Of a stretch of DNA of 64,000 nt, positions 17,942 to 25,245 are shown piece by piece (position 1 is the first letter of the stretch; every line of letters begins with the position of its first letter). The notes beneath the pieces were generated by a model, which was not told the origin of the DNA, searched no databases, and saw only the letters and a program-made list of their open reading frames with translations. The translations under genes were made by a program, and so were the position numbers. The stretch covers positions 12,911-76,910 of the forward strand of contig CAJTNT010000018.1 in NCBI GenBank assembly GCA_910577785.1, in the 5' to 3' direction. Source of the DNA: an uncultured Lachnospiraceae bacterium (lineage in GTDB: Bacteria; Bacillota; Clostridia; Lachnospirales; Lachnospiraceae).

Positions 17942-18646
17942 ATGTTCACAATCAAAGCAGGTACAAGTACTTCCAAAACGGCAAATGGGGATATTATTGT
18001 AGATATGGGCCAGGTTCTGCGCAATCTGTCAGGGGTTGAGCAGGACAAAGAAAAGAAGTCCCTTATGCAGCAAATCTTAGAACCCAAAGAAGTGGATGAC
18101 AGCAGCCGGGATACCAAAAAAGCACTTCAGATCGCCAAGAAGATCGCCCGTGGGGAATCCGTCACCTCTCAGGAGAAAGCCTTCCTGATGCGCGTAGACC
18201 CCAAGCTTGCCCAAATGGCAGAACTGGCCAAGCAGCAGGGGGACAGGGTGAAGCACGCCCTGGAGTCTGCCTCATCCAAAGAAGAGCAGCAGACAATCAT
18301 TATGCAGGCGTACCAACAGGTGACAGAATTTACAAAAGCGAACCCACAGTTTGGCATGCTGGTCGGAGAAGCCGTAAAAGCTGCCATTCAAAAAGCCCAA
18401 AAATCAGCTTCCAAGGAATCCCAGCCAGAGCAGCTGGCCACATCTCTCCCCGCCCAGGCTCCCCAAGAAGCGCCCACAGAGGCGGAAGACAGGGCTTCCA
18501 TCGACCCTGCCGCCCCTCAGTCAGACACATTCCCAGAGCCAGAGGACGCCTCTCTTCCCCAGCCTGCAAAACGGAATCCGCAGGATGCCTTAATGGATCA
18601 GTTTTTCCCAGAAGAATGGGTTTCTATGCTAAACTGCCAAAGCTGA
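17942..18646 (+). CDS. Hypothetical protein, helical with Pro/Glu/Ala-rich tail
   Basis: A 234-residue soluble protein without signal peptide or membrane helix. Residues about 1-150 are highly charged and helical (KEKKSLMQQILE, KKALQIAKKIARGE, MAELAKQQGDRVKHALE) and may form coiled coils. Residues about 155-220 are low complexity, rich in Pro, Ala, Gln and Glu. I do not recognise the family. An upstream GGAGG at about 17928 supports the start. It overlaps in position, but not in frame, the beginning of the ABC exporter remnant at its 3' end, so its natural C-terminus may have been changed by the rearrangement there. Confidence 0.6.
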   Translation: MFTIKAGTSTSKTANGDIIVDMGQVLRNLSGVEQDKEKKSLMQQILEPKEVDDSSRDTKKALQIAKKIARGESVTSQEKAFLMRVDPKLAQMAELAKQQGDRVKHALESASSKEEQQTIIMQAYQQVTEFTKANPQFGMLVGEAVKAAIQKAQKSASKESQPEQLATSLPAQAPQEAPTEAEDRASIDPAAPQSDTFPEPEDASLPQPAKRNPQDALMDQFFPEEWVSMLNCQS

Positions 18647-18649
18647 CCC

Positions 18650-19090
18650 TGTGGGGCTTTCGGTATTTTAAAAGCAAATTTGTAAGGACAGCCGTTTCCT
18701 CTTACCGGCAAACGATTTTTGGCAAAATATTGAGGAAGAACGACAATACGTTTACGGAAGACGCCGCCTCCAAACTGCTTTCGGCAATGACGAATGACGA
18801 GGCTGTGATGGAAGAGCAGTATCTGGTGGCGCAGTTTCAGATTGCCAGCTTTTCGATCTGGCTGGTAGGCTCCATTGTATTTATGCTTGCTATAAAGCGG
18901 CGCGCAGCCTGTTCTTCAAAGCCTCCGAGCTTGTGGAGGAAGAAAAAGAAAACGGCAAAGCGATGCTTTCTGAGGAATTGTCCGTCATTTCCCTGCGGTC
19001 ATCTCGCACAATGGACCATACCTTTTGCTGGCGTTCCTATCTCCATGATCATTAAAGCAAAAGTGGCTATACGAATCGCTGCGGGAGCGC
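18650..19090 (+). pseudogene. Remnant of an ABC exporter membrane domain
   Basis: The first part (about 18650-18895) reads FRYFKSKFVRTAVSSYRQTI, then SKLLSAMTNDEAVMEEQYLV and a hydrophobic segment, which is the start of an exporter-type ABC membrane domain (the LTNDxxxIExxYL pattern). After about 18890 that frame becomes basic nonsense. An adjacent frame stays open as KAARSLFFKASELVEEEKEN until a stop near 19050. No ATPase domain follows. It is a truncated, frameshifted gene. The non-coding stretch to 19402 holds no recognised gene. Confidence 0.55.
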
Positions 19091-19402
19091 GTTTCTGTTG
19101 CGGCCTTCCCTCTTCCGCAGCGGCTCGTATGGCCATGACTCCCATCCCCTCATGAATAGTATCCACTCACATATCCATCCCAGATAATTTTTCAAAAATC
19201 CCTGTTCATTTTCCAAAATATATGCTATACTCTCTTGTGAATACCCTAACCGCATCTGTCCTTCTGTGCAGCATGCCGTCCATTGATATTTGAGGCGGAA
19301 CATCCCCCAAGTATAAATTGACAAGTATAGATGCATACGTGGATACCCACAGCAAATTTCATTTGCCATCAGTATATCATAAACTAATAAGGAGAATGTC
19401 GG

Positions 19403-20485
19403 ATGATACGTAAATCTATGTCAGTATTCCTATGTATTATATTCCTATCCAGCGCCCTGTTATGCGGCTGCTCTGGGGAAAATGCCGCAGCCGGCAATTC
19501 CCCGGCAGATACCCCCGTGGCTGCAAGCCCTCCGGCCAAAGCCTCTGAGACAGCGAAAGCCGACGCTTCCGCCAGCGGCTCTGCATCCAAGGAATCCAGC
19601 AGTTCCACAAAATCTGGGACTTCCTCAAAGTCATCCAAGTCCACTGACGCTAAAAAGTCGGCTAAAACACGCAGCAATAAGCCCAATGTGCTGACCCCGG
19701 AAGCCTCCGGGACGGATGTGCGCCAGAATGACTTTGCCATCATCGATGTTTCCAATGCTTCCGAGGGATATTTCATGACGCAGTACCTGGGCTCTAATCC
19801 CAAAGTGAAGCTCCGCGTCATCACCCCCAATGAGTTAGAATATTTCTATCTCCTGTCCGGACTGAATGTCTATGAGACTTTCCCGCTTCCATGCGGTGAC
19901 GGTACGTATGAGCTGCAGATTTTGGAGAACATTTCAGGCGACAGGTACGCAGTTGCATTTTCCACCAGCGTAGAGGTAACCATCACAGATAAGTTCAAGC
20001 CCTTCCTCTACCCCAACCAATATGTCAACTTTGACAAGGACTGCCAGGCCGTGAAGCTGGGCAAGGAATTGGCAGAGGGGCTGACATCAGACCTGGAAGT
20101 AATCGAAAGCGTATACCATTACATTACCACGAAGATTACGTATGACGATGAGAAAGCCGCCACGGTAGTCTATGGCTATCTGCCGGACATAGATGATACG
20201 CTGCGGACAGGGACTGGCATATGTTTTGACTATGCCTCCGTGATGAGCGCCATCCTCCGCTCCCAGGGAATCCCCACCAAGCTGGAAGTAGGATATTCCG
20301 GGGAAGCATACCACGCCTGGATCAGCACCTTTGTCAAGGATGTGGGGTGGATCGATAAGATTATTGAGTTTGATGGGAAGGAGTGGACGCTGATGGATCC
20401 CACTCTGGCGGCGAATAATTCTAACGCAGCCGTAGAAAAGTACATTGGCGATGGCTCCAACTATGTTGTAAAATTTTCTTATTAG
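19403..20485 (+). CDS. Lipoprotein with transglutaminase-like domain
   Basis: A 360-residue lipoprotein. The signal peptide ends in the lipobox SALLCGC, so the mature protein would start at a lipidated Cys. A Ser/Lys/Ala-rich linker (about 25-95) follows. The C-terminal transglutaminase-like domain has the triad Cys in GTGICFDYASV, His in AYHAWIS and Asp in LMDPTLAA. Such bacterial domains act as peptidases or cross-linking enzymes outside the cell; the substrate is unknown. The linker would let the enzyme reach through the wall. It needs Lgt (15919-16680) for anchoring. AAGGAG precedes the start. Confidence 0.88.
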   Translation: MIRKSMSVFLCIIFLSSALLCGCSGENAAAGNSPADTPVAASPPAKASETAKADASASGSASKESSSSTKSGTSSKSSKSTDAKKSAKTRSNKPNVLTPEASGTDVRQNDFAIIDVSNASEGYFMTQYLGSNPKVKLRVITPNELEYFYLLSGLNVYETFPLPCGDGTYELQILENISGDRYAVAFSTSVEVTITDKFKPFLYPNQYVNFDKDCQAVKLGKELAEGLTSDLEVIESVYHYITTKITYDDEKAATVVYGYLPDIDDTLRTGTGICFDYASVMSAILRSQGIPTKLEVGYSGEAYHAWISTFVKDVGWIDKIIEFDGKEWTLMDPTLAANNSNAAVEKYIGDGSNYVVKFSY

Positions 20486-20578
20486 AAGATGTTATTTTAG
20501 AAGGTGTGAATTTTAGAAGATATTATTAAATAGAAAGAACCCCTGCATTTTTACAGGGCTTTTAGAAAGGAGAGTTCT

Positions 20579-21628
20579 ATGGGCAACAAAAAATTAGCGC
20601 CTCTGACCAACAAAGAAGCCGCCTCCTTCTGCTCGCAGATGGCCATGATCCTGAAGTCGGGCATTTCGTCCCTTGAGGGGGTCAGCATTATGTTGGAGGA
20701 CGCCAAAGATGCGGACGAGAAGGAGCTGCTGACGCAGATTTACGATTCCCTGATGCAGACGGGTATGTTTTACGATTCCCTGGAAGAGACGGGGGTATTT
20801 CCTGGCTATCTGCTGCAGATGGTGCAGATTGGCGAACAGACGGGGCGTCTGGATGAGGTTATGAATTCCCTTGCGGAATATTACGAGAAAGAATCTAACC
20901 TGGCACAGACTATCAAGAATGCCATTACATACCCGTTAATTATGATTGTAATGATGATCCTCGTGATCCTTGTCCTGGTGACCAAGGTGATGCCGGTATT
21001 CAACCAGGTCTTCCAGCAGCTGGGCAGTGAGATGACAGGCGTTTCCCGGGCTATCTTAGGCATGGGGGAATTTATGAACCGCTACGCATTTGTGTTTATT
21101 GCCATCTTTGTGGCTATCGTGGCTGGCGCCGTTTACCTGGTGAAGTCCGCACGGGGGCAGAAGTTCTTCCGAACGCTTGCCAACCGTTTTACAGCAACAC
21201 GCGCCCTTTCGGAGCGGATTGCAGCTTACCGTTTTTCCAGCGGCATGGCGCTGACCTTAAGCAGCGGCCTGACGCCAGAGGAATGCCTGAACCTGACTTC
21301 CGGCCTGATTGAGCAGGAGGGCTTCCAGGGCAAGCTGGAAAAATGCAGGAAAGAAGTGGCAGACGGCGAGGATCTCTGTGATTCCCTGCTGGAAAATGGG
21401 ATATTTTCAGGGGTTTACGCGCGTATGGCTGCCATTGGCTCCCGCACGGGCTTCCTGGATGAGGTGATGCGCCAGATTGCCGGGCAGTACGAAGACGATA
21501 TTGACACCCGGATTGCGGGGATGATTGCAACCATAGAGCCTACACTGGTGATCATTCTATCTGTGATTGTGGGCATTATCCTGCTGTCCGTCATGCTGCC
21601 CCTTATGGGCATTATGGCTGGGCTGTAA
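20579..21628 (+). CDS. pilC: Type II secretion/type IV pilus inner-membrane platform protein
   Basis: A 349-residue GspF/PilC-family protein with two T2SSF repeats. Each has a helical cytosolic part (FCSQMAMILKSGISSLEG; FSSGMALTLSSGLTPEEC), the GExTGRLDEVM or GSRTGFLDEVM signature, and a following membrane segment. There are three main membrane helices (about 120, 165 and 325). It is the platform on which the motor ATPase acts. It opens a compact operon of pilin-like genes ending in a PilT-type ATPase. GAAAGGAGAG precedes the ATG. Confidence 0.9.
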   Translation: MGNKKLAPLTNKEAASFCSQMAMILKSGISSLEGVSIMLEDAKDADEKELLTQIYDSLMQTGMFYDSLEETGVFPGYLLQMVQIGEQTGRLDEVMNSLAEYYEKESNLAQTIKNAITYPLIMIVMMILVILVLVTKVMPVFNQVFQQLGSEMTGVSRAILGMGEFMNRYAFVFIAIFVAIVAGAVYLVKSARGQKFFRTLANRFTATRALSERIAAYRFSSGMALTLSSGLTPEECLNLTSGLIEQEGFQGKLEKCRKEVADGEDLCDSLLENGIFSGVYARMAAIGSRTGFLDEVMRQIAGQYEDDIDTRIAGMIATIEPTLVIILSVIVGIILLSVMLPLMGIMAGL

Positions 21629-21648
21629 GCCGGAATGGAGGCGTTGGA

Positions 21649-21990
21649 ATGAGACATCGGTTTGTAACGGAAAAGAGCAATTCTTACCTAAAAAATCTAT
21701 TACTATCACTGGGCATTTTTGCAGCAGTGTTTCTGGCCTTCTGGCTGGCGGTATCCTCTGTTTCCAGCAGGACGGACGAAGAAGAGATGCGTACCTTACA
21801 GACGGCCGTCATGCGGGGGATCACCCATTGCTATGCCATTGAGGGGACGTATCCGAGCAGCCTGGATTACCTGAAAGAGAATTATGGGCTGATGTATGAT
21901 GAAGACCGTTACTTTATTGACTACCAGCCCTTAGGCTCAAATTTAATGCCGGATGTGACGATTATCCCGAGAAAGGAGAGGAGGCAATGA
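21649..21990 (+). CDS. Pilus-operon membrane protein of unknown function
   Basis: A 113-residue protein with a short basic N-terminus and one membrane helix (about 15-38). A small outer domain contains CYAIEGTYPSSLDYLKENYG, resembling the alpha/beta part of pseudopilins where a helix is followed by YPxSLxxL. It lacks a clear prepilin cleavage motif. It overlaps the next gene by four bases (ATGA), so translation is probably coupled. A minor pseudopilin role is likely but not proven. Confidence 0.6.
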   Translation: MRHRFVTEKSNSYLKNLLLSLGIFAAVFLAFWLAVSSVSSRTDEEEMRTLQTAVMRGITHCYAIEGTYPSSLDYLKENYGLMYDEDRYFIDYQPLGSNLMPDVTIIPRKERRQ

Positions 21991-22472
21991 AATTTCGTAC
22001 CCAGCACAGGCATGTGATTGACTTTACATTTCCCATAGCGGTATTCTTTGTGTTTGCAGCCTCTTCCCTTGCTGTCCTCATGCTTGCCGCCAATATTTAC
22101 AGCAGCCAGACCGCGGAGGCCAATAATAACTATATGGCGCGTACGTCCCTGTCTTATGTCAATGAGAAAATCCGCCAGAATGACGAAAGGGGCGGCATTT
22201 CTATCCAGAGCCTGGAAGGGCAGGACTGCCTGGTGCTGGAGAACCAGGTTGCGGGCGTTTCCTATCTCACCTATATTTACCAGCATGAAGGAAAGTTGAA
22301 GGAGCTGTTCCTCCGCGAAGGGGTGGATGCCCGCCTCCGGGATGGGCAGGAGATTATGGAGGTGCAGAAGTTTTCTGTTGAGGGGATTGGCGAAGGCCTG
22401 TTCCGCCTGACTTCCATCGACCTGGACGGGAATGAGACCAGCCTGATTGCGTCAGAAAGGAGTGTCTCATGA
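21987..22472 (+). CDS. DUF4860-like pilus-operon protein
   Basis: A 161-residue protein with one N-terminal membrane helix (about 12-36) and an outer domain containing NNNYMARTSLSYVNEKIRQN and LFLREG. The pattern resembles the DUF4860 family that accompanies clostridial type IV pilus-like genes, but the assignment is from memory. Start and stop overlap the neighbouring genes by four bases each. It is probably a minor pilin or an assembly partner. Confidence 0.6.
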   Translation: MKFRTQHRHVIDFTFPIAVFFVFAASSLAVLMLAANIYSSQTAEANNNYMARTSLSYVNEKIRQNDERGGISIQSLEGQDCLVLENQVAGVSYLTYIYQHEGKLKELFLREGVDARLRDGQEIMEVQKFSVEGIGEGLFRLTSIDLDGNETSLIASERSVS

Positions 22473-22930
22473 ATCGTTCGTCAAATAGCCATGCAAGTTT
22501 ATTTTTAATGGAGATGATGATTGCCATTATGCTTTTTTCCTTGGCAAGCGCCGTGTGCCTGCGCATGTTTGCCGCCTGCCACCAGATTGGCGAGGAGACC
22601 AGGGATTTGAATATGGCGGTCTATCAGGCGGGGAATGCCGCGGAACTGCTGCGCCATTCTCTGAAATCAAAAGAGGGGGCACAGGATGCTTTCCCAGGCT
22701 GCATCCAGGCAGAATACCCGCAGGCCGTGATGGAAGGAGCAGCGCTTATGGTCTATTATGATGCGGGATGGAAGCCATGCCAGGAGCCAGGGAGCGCCCA
22801 CTGCATGGAGATTGTGCAGTCACAGGAAGAGGGGCTTGCCCTCTATGAGATCCAGATCCGAAATATGGATGGCCAGGAAGGGGAGATTTATTCCCTGCCT
22901 TTGAAATTACACCAGCCGCAACGGCCATAA
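22469..22930 (+). CDS. Pseudopilin-like protein
   Basis: A 153-residue protein whose N-terminus, SLFLMEMMIAIMLFSLAS, is a pilin-like hydrophobic helix with Glu at about the +5 position of a class III signal. The usual Gly before the cleavage site is not seen; Ser-His-Ala-Ser is found instead. The outer domain has three or four cysteines and no recognised fold. It is probably a minor pseudopilin. Overlap by four bases with the preceding gene supports coupled expression. Confidence 0.65.
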   Translation: MNRSSNSHASLFLMEMMIAIMLFSLASAVCLRMFAACHQIGEETRDLNMAVYQAGNAAELLRHSLKSKEGAQDAFPGCIQAEYPQAVMEGAALMVYYDAGWKPCQEPGSAHCMEIVQSQEEGLALYEIQIRNMDGQEGEIYSLPLKLHQPQRP

Positions 22931-22948
22931 TGCAAGGAGTCTGTTTTT

Positions 22949-23440
22949 ATGAAGAAAAAGAGTTTTCCTATTACCAATATTGGCACAATATCACTGATGA
23001 TGATTTTTATCGTCCTCTGTATGGTGACCTTTGCCGCCCTGTCCCTGTCCTCGGCGGTCAGCGATTCCCGTTCCGGGCAGAAAATGTCCCAGCATACAGA
23101 AGAGTACTATGCCGCATCCAACCAGGCGGAGGAAATCCTGGCGCAGATGGATGGCGTTTTTTCAAGCGCTTATGGCAAAGCCCAGGAAAAAGAAGGGTAT
23201 TATAAGCTGGTATCCGAAGGGCTGCCAGATACGGTTACCGCCCAGGAGCAGGAAGGGCAGCTTGAGGTGAGTTACCAGGTAGATATCAATGATTCCCAGG
23301 CAATCAGGGTACAGCTTGCTGTATTGCCTCCGCAGGAGGTTCGGCAAGGGGAGAGCCAGGGATTTTATAAAATCCTTTCCTGGCAGGAGATCCAGACCGT
23401 AGACTGGGAAGGGGATAACAGCATTCAATTAATACAGTAG
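22949..23440 (+). CDS. PilX-like pilus-operon membrane protein
   Basis: A 163-residue protein with a short basic N-terminus, one membrane helix (about 11-36, GTISLMMIFIVLCMVTFAAL) and a soluble outer part. The layout resembles PilX/GspK-like minor pilins, where a long N-terminal helix is followed by EEYYAASNQAEEILAQ. The exact family is not certain. It lies 18 bases after the preceding gene and 20 bases before the ATPase, in the same operon. Confidence 0.6.
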   Translation: MKKKSFPITNIGTISLMMIFIVLCMVTFAALSLSSAVSDSRSGQKMSQHTEEYYAASNQAEEILAQMDGVFSSAYGKAQEKEGYYKLVSEGLPDTVTAQEQEGQLEVSYQVDINDSQAIRVQLAVLPPQEVRQGESQGFYKILSWQEIQTVDWEGDNSIQLIQ

Positions 23441-23460
23441 TACAAGGAGGGACTATAAAT

Positions 23461-24525
23461 ATGGAGTTAAGTGCATTGGAATTACTGAAGGAAGCTGTTC
23501 AGTCAGGGGCGTCCGATCTGTTTATCGTCACCGGCCTCCCTGCGTCTGTCCGCTTAAATGGGAAGATTGAGCAGATTGGCAGCGACGCTTTGAAGCCGGC
23601 AGATACGGATGGGCTGCTCACCCAGATTTATGAGCTGGCTAACCATAGGAATATGGACGGGCTGCACCTGTCGGGGGATGACGATTTTTCCTTTGCGGTG
23701 CCAGGGCTGTCCCGGTTCCGTGCCAGCGCTTACAAGCAGCGCAATACCCTTTCGATTGTCATCCGTGTAATCACCTTTGAGCTGCCCGATCCGGCGCAGC
23801 TTGGCATCCCGGACAAGATTATTGAGTTTGCCAAATTCCCCAAGGGGATGGTGCTGATTACAGGGTCGGCCGGAAGCGGCAAATCAACGTCGCTGGCCTG
23901 CATTATTGATTATATCAACCAACATTATAATAAGCATATCATTACGCTGGAGGATCCGCTGGAATTCCTGCACCGCCACAGCAAGAGCATCGTCAGCCAG
24001 CGTGAGATCAATGTGGATACCGAGAGCTATGTGACGGCTCTGCGGGCGGCCTTACGCCAGAGCCCAGATGTAATCTTGTTAGGAGAAATGCGTGATTATG
24101 AGACGATACAGGTGGCGATGACAGCCGCTGAGACCGGGCATCTGCTCTTTTCCACGCTGCATACCGTGGGGGCGGCCAATACGATTGACCGTATTATAGA
24201 CGTGTTTCCGCCCAACCAGCAGAGCCAGATTGCGGTGCAGCTATCAATGGTGCTGCAGGCCGTTGTTTCCCAGCAGCTGGTGCCTTCCGTAGATGGGAGG
24301 ATGGTGCCGGCCTTTGAGATTATGACCGTAACGCCGGCAATCCGCAATATGATCCGCGAAAACAAGATTCCTCAGTTAGAGGGGGTGCTGTATTCTTCCG
24401 CCAATGCAGATATGGTGTCCATGGACATGAGCCTTCTGAACCTCTGTCAAGGCGGGAAGATTACCAAGGATACGGCGCTGGAATTTGCCACAAACCCAGA
24501 GATGCTCAAGAAGCGGCTGCGGTAA
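23461..24525 (+). CDS. pilT: PilT-type retraction/secretion ATPase
   Basis: A 354-residue hexameric motor ATPase. An N-terminal PAS-like domain (ASDLFIVTGLPASVRLNG) precedes Walker A GSAGSGKST (about 138-146). The Asp box region reads TLEDPLEFLH, the Walker B-like segment is LLGEMRDYET, and the His box is HLLFSTLHTVGAANTIDRII. These are PilT/PilU features rather than PilB, which has an extra N-terminal domain and zinc site. As the only ATPase in this operon it may power the pseudopilus itself, or the assembly ATPase may lie elsewhere. AAGGAGG precedes the ATG. Confidence 0.92.
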   Translation: MELSALELLKEAVQSGASDLFIVTGLPASVRLNGKIEQIGSDALKPADTDGLLTQIYELANHRNMDGLHLSGDDDFSFAVPGLSRFRASAYKQRNTLSIVIRVITFELPDPAQLGIPDKIIEFAKFPKGMVLITGSAGSGKSTSLACIIDYINQHYNKHIITLEDPLEFLHRHSKSIVSQREINVDTESYVTALRAALRQSPDVILLGEMRDYETIQVAMTAAETGHLLFSTLHTVGAANTIDRIIDVFPPNQQSQIAVQLSMVLQAVVSQQLVPSVDGRMVPAFEIMTVTPAIRNMIRENKIPQLEGVLYSSANADMVSMDMSLLNLCQGGKITKDTALEFATNPEMLKKRLR

Positions 24526-24604
24526 GGATGGGAATGTGGATGTGTGGTAGGAATGCAGATGTGAACAGCAGACGTGTAAAGGAATATAAAAGAAAGGTGC
24601 TGGC

Positions 24605-24868
24605 ATGGGAAAATCAGAAGAAATGCGTATGACATATTCTGGGGTAGTCCCCCAGAAGGGAGGGGGAAGGATTGTCCATGTGGTATTTGAACGAGGGAAG
24701 GATATTGCGGAAGGGGTTGTGCCGCCAGGAAGGATTGAGAAATCCTCCGGGTTTACGGAGGAGGAAGTGGCACAGCTGAAAATTTACCTGAAGCAGCAGG
24801 AGGCGGAAATATTGGCGAAGGCGAAAGAAGTGCATCCGCTGCGGAACTGGCTGGGGAGCCGCCTGTAA
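24605..24868 (+). CDS. Small hypothetical protein
   Basis: An 87-residue soluble protein beginning MGKSEEMRMTYSGVVPQKGG, then IVHVVFERGKDIAEG, and ending in a helix (FTEEEVAQLKIYLKQQEAEI). AAAGGTGC precedes the ATG. It follows the pilT gene by 79 bases and may be the last gene of that operon. No domain was recognised. A dispersed repeat lies 10 bases after its stop. Confidence 0.55.
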   Translation: MGKSEEMRMTYSGVVPQKGGGRIVHVVFERGKDIAEGVVPPGRIEKSSGFTEEEVAQLKIYLKQQEAEILAKAKEVHPLRNWLGSRL

Positions 24869-24877
24869 CAGCAATGA

Positions 24878-24917
24878 GGGGCGATATGGTAAAGGTTTGC
24901 CGCGCAAAAATCGCCCC
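24878..24917 (+). repeat. Dispersed inverted-repeat element, copy 1
   Basis: GGGGCGAT at 24878-24885 and ATCGCCCC at 24910-24917 form an 8-base stem around TTTGCCGCGCAAAAA. A closely similar copy in inverted orientation lies at 30427-30465. Position after a stop codon suggests a terminator-like or REP-like element. The rest of 24918-25075 is AT-rich with no gene. Confidence 0.6.
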
Positions 24918-25075
24918 TTGTTCCAACAGCATGTTCTTGTGGATTTCTGTCTGTATCTTCTGGTTTTCTTTCAATGGATGTGGTATTCATTGTCTGTTTT
25001 GATGATCCATAAAAAGGCATGTCATTGACAAATCTATGGAATTTCAGCAAGGGTTCATAAAATTTTCACACAATT

Positions 25076-25102
25076 TTAGCACTCGCCTCTTGACAGTGCT
25101 AA
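25076..25102 (+). promoter_or_regulatory. CIRCE operator (HrcA) overlapping the clpB promoter
   Basis: TTAGCACTC, nine bases, then CAGTGCTAA (one mismatch to the consensus right half GAGTGCTAA). The spacer and right half carry the -35 box TTGACA (25090-25095), and TATTGT (25113-25118) follows after 17 bases as -10. HrcA bound here would occlude RNA polymerase until heat shock. Confidence 0.9.
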
Positions 25103-25245
25103 CAGCCTGTGTTATTGTTATATGCGAAGTAGAACAATACTAGGAATCTAAATGATGATTCACAGGTATACAGGAATTTTAATTCGGTAACTTTATATAG
25201 TAACAAAGGTTAGACGAGCATCAGCCAAGGGAAGGAGGCACCTTT

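Noticed and set aside
19067..19369. A 100-residue minus-strand frame before the transglutaminase lipoprotein gene
   Set aside because: Composition is poor at both ends and there is no ribosome site; the DNA is the likely upstream region of the lipoprotein gene.
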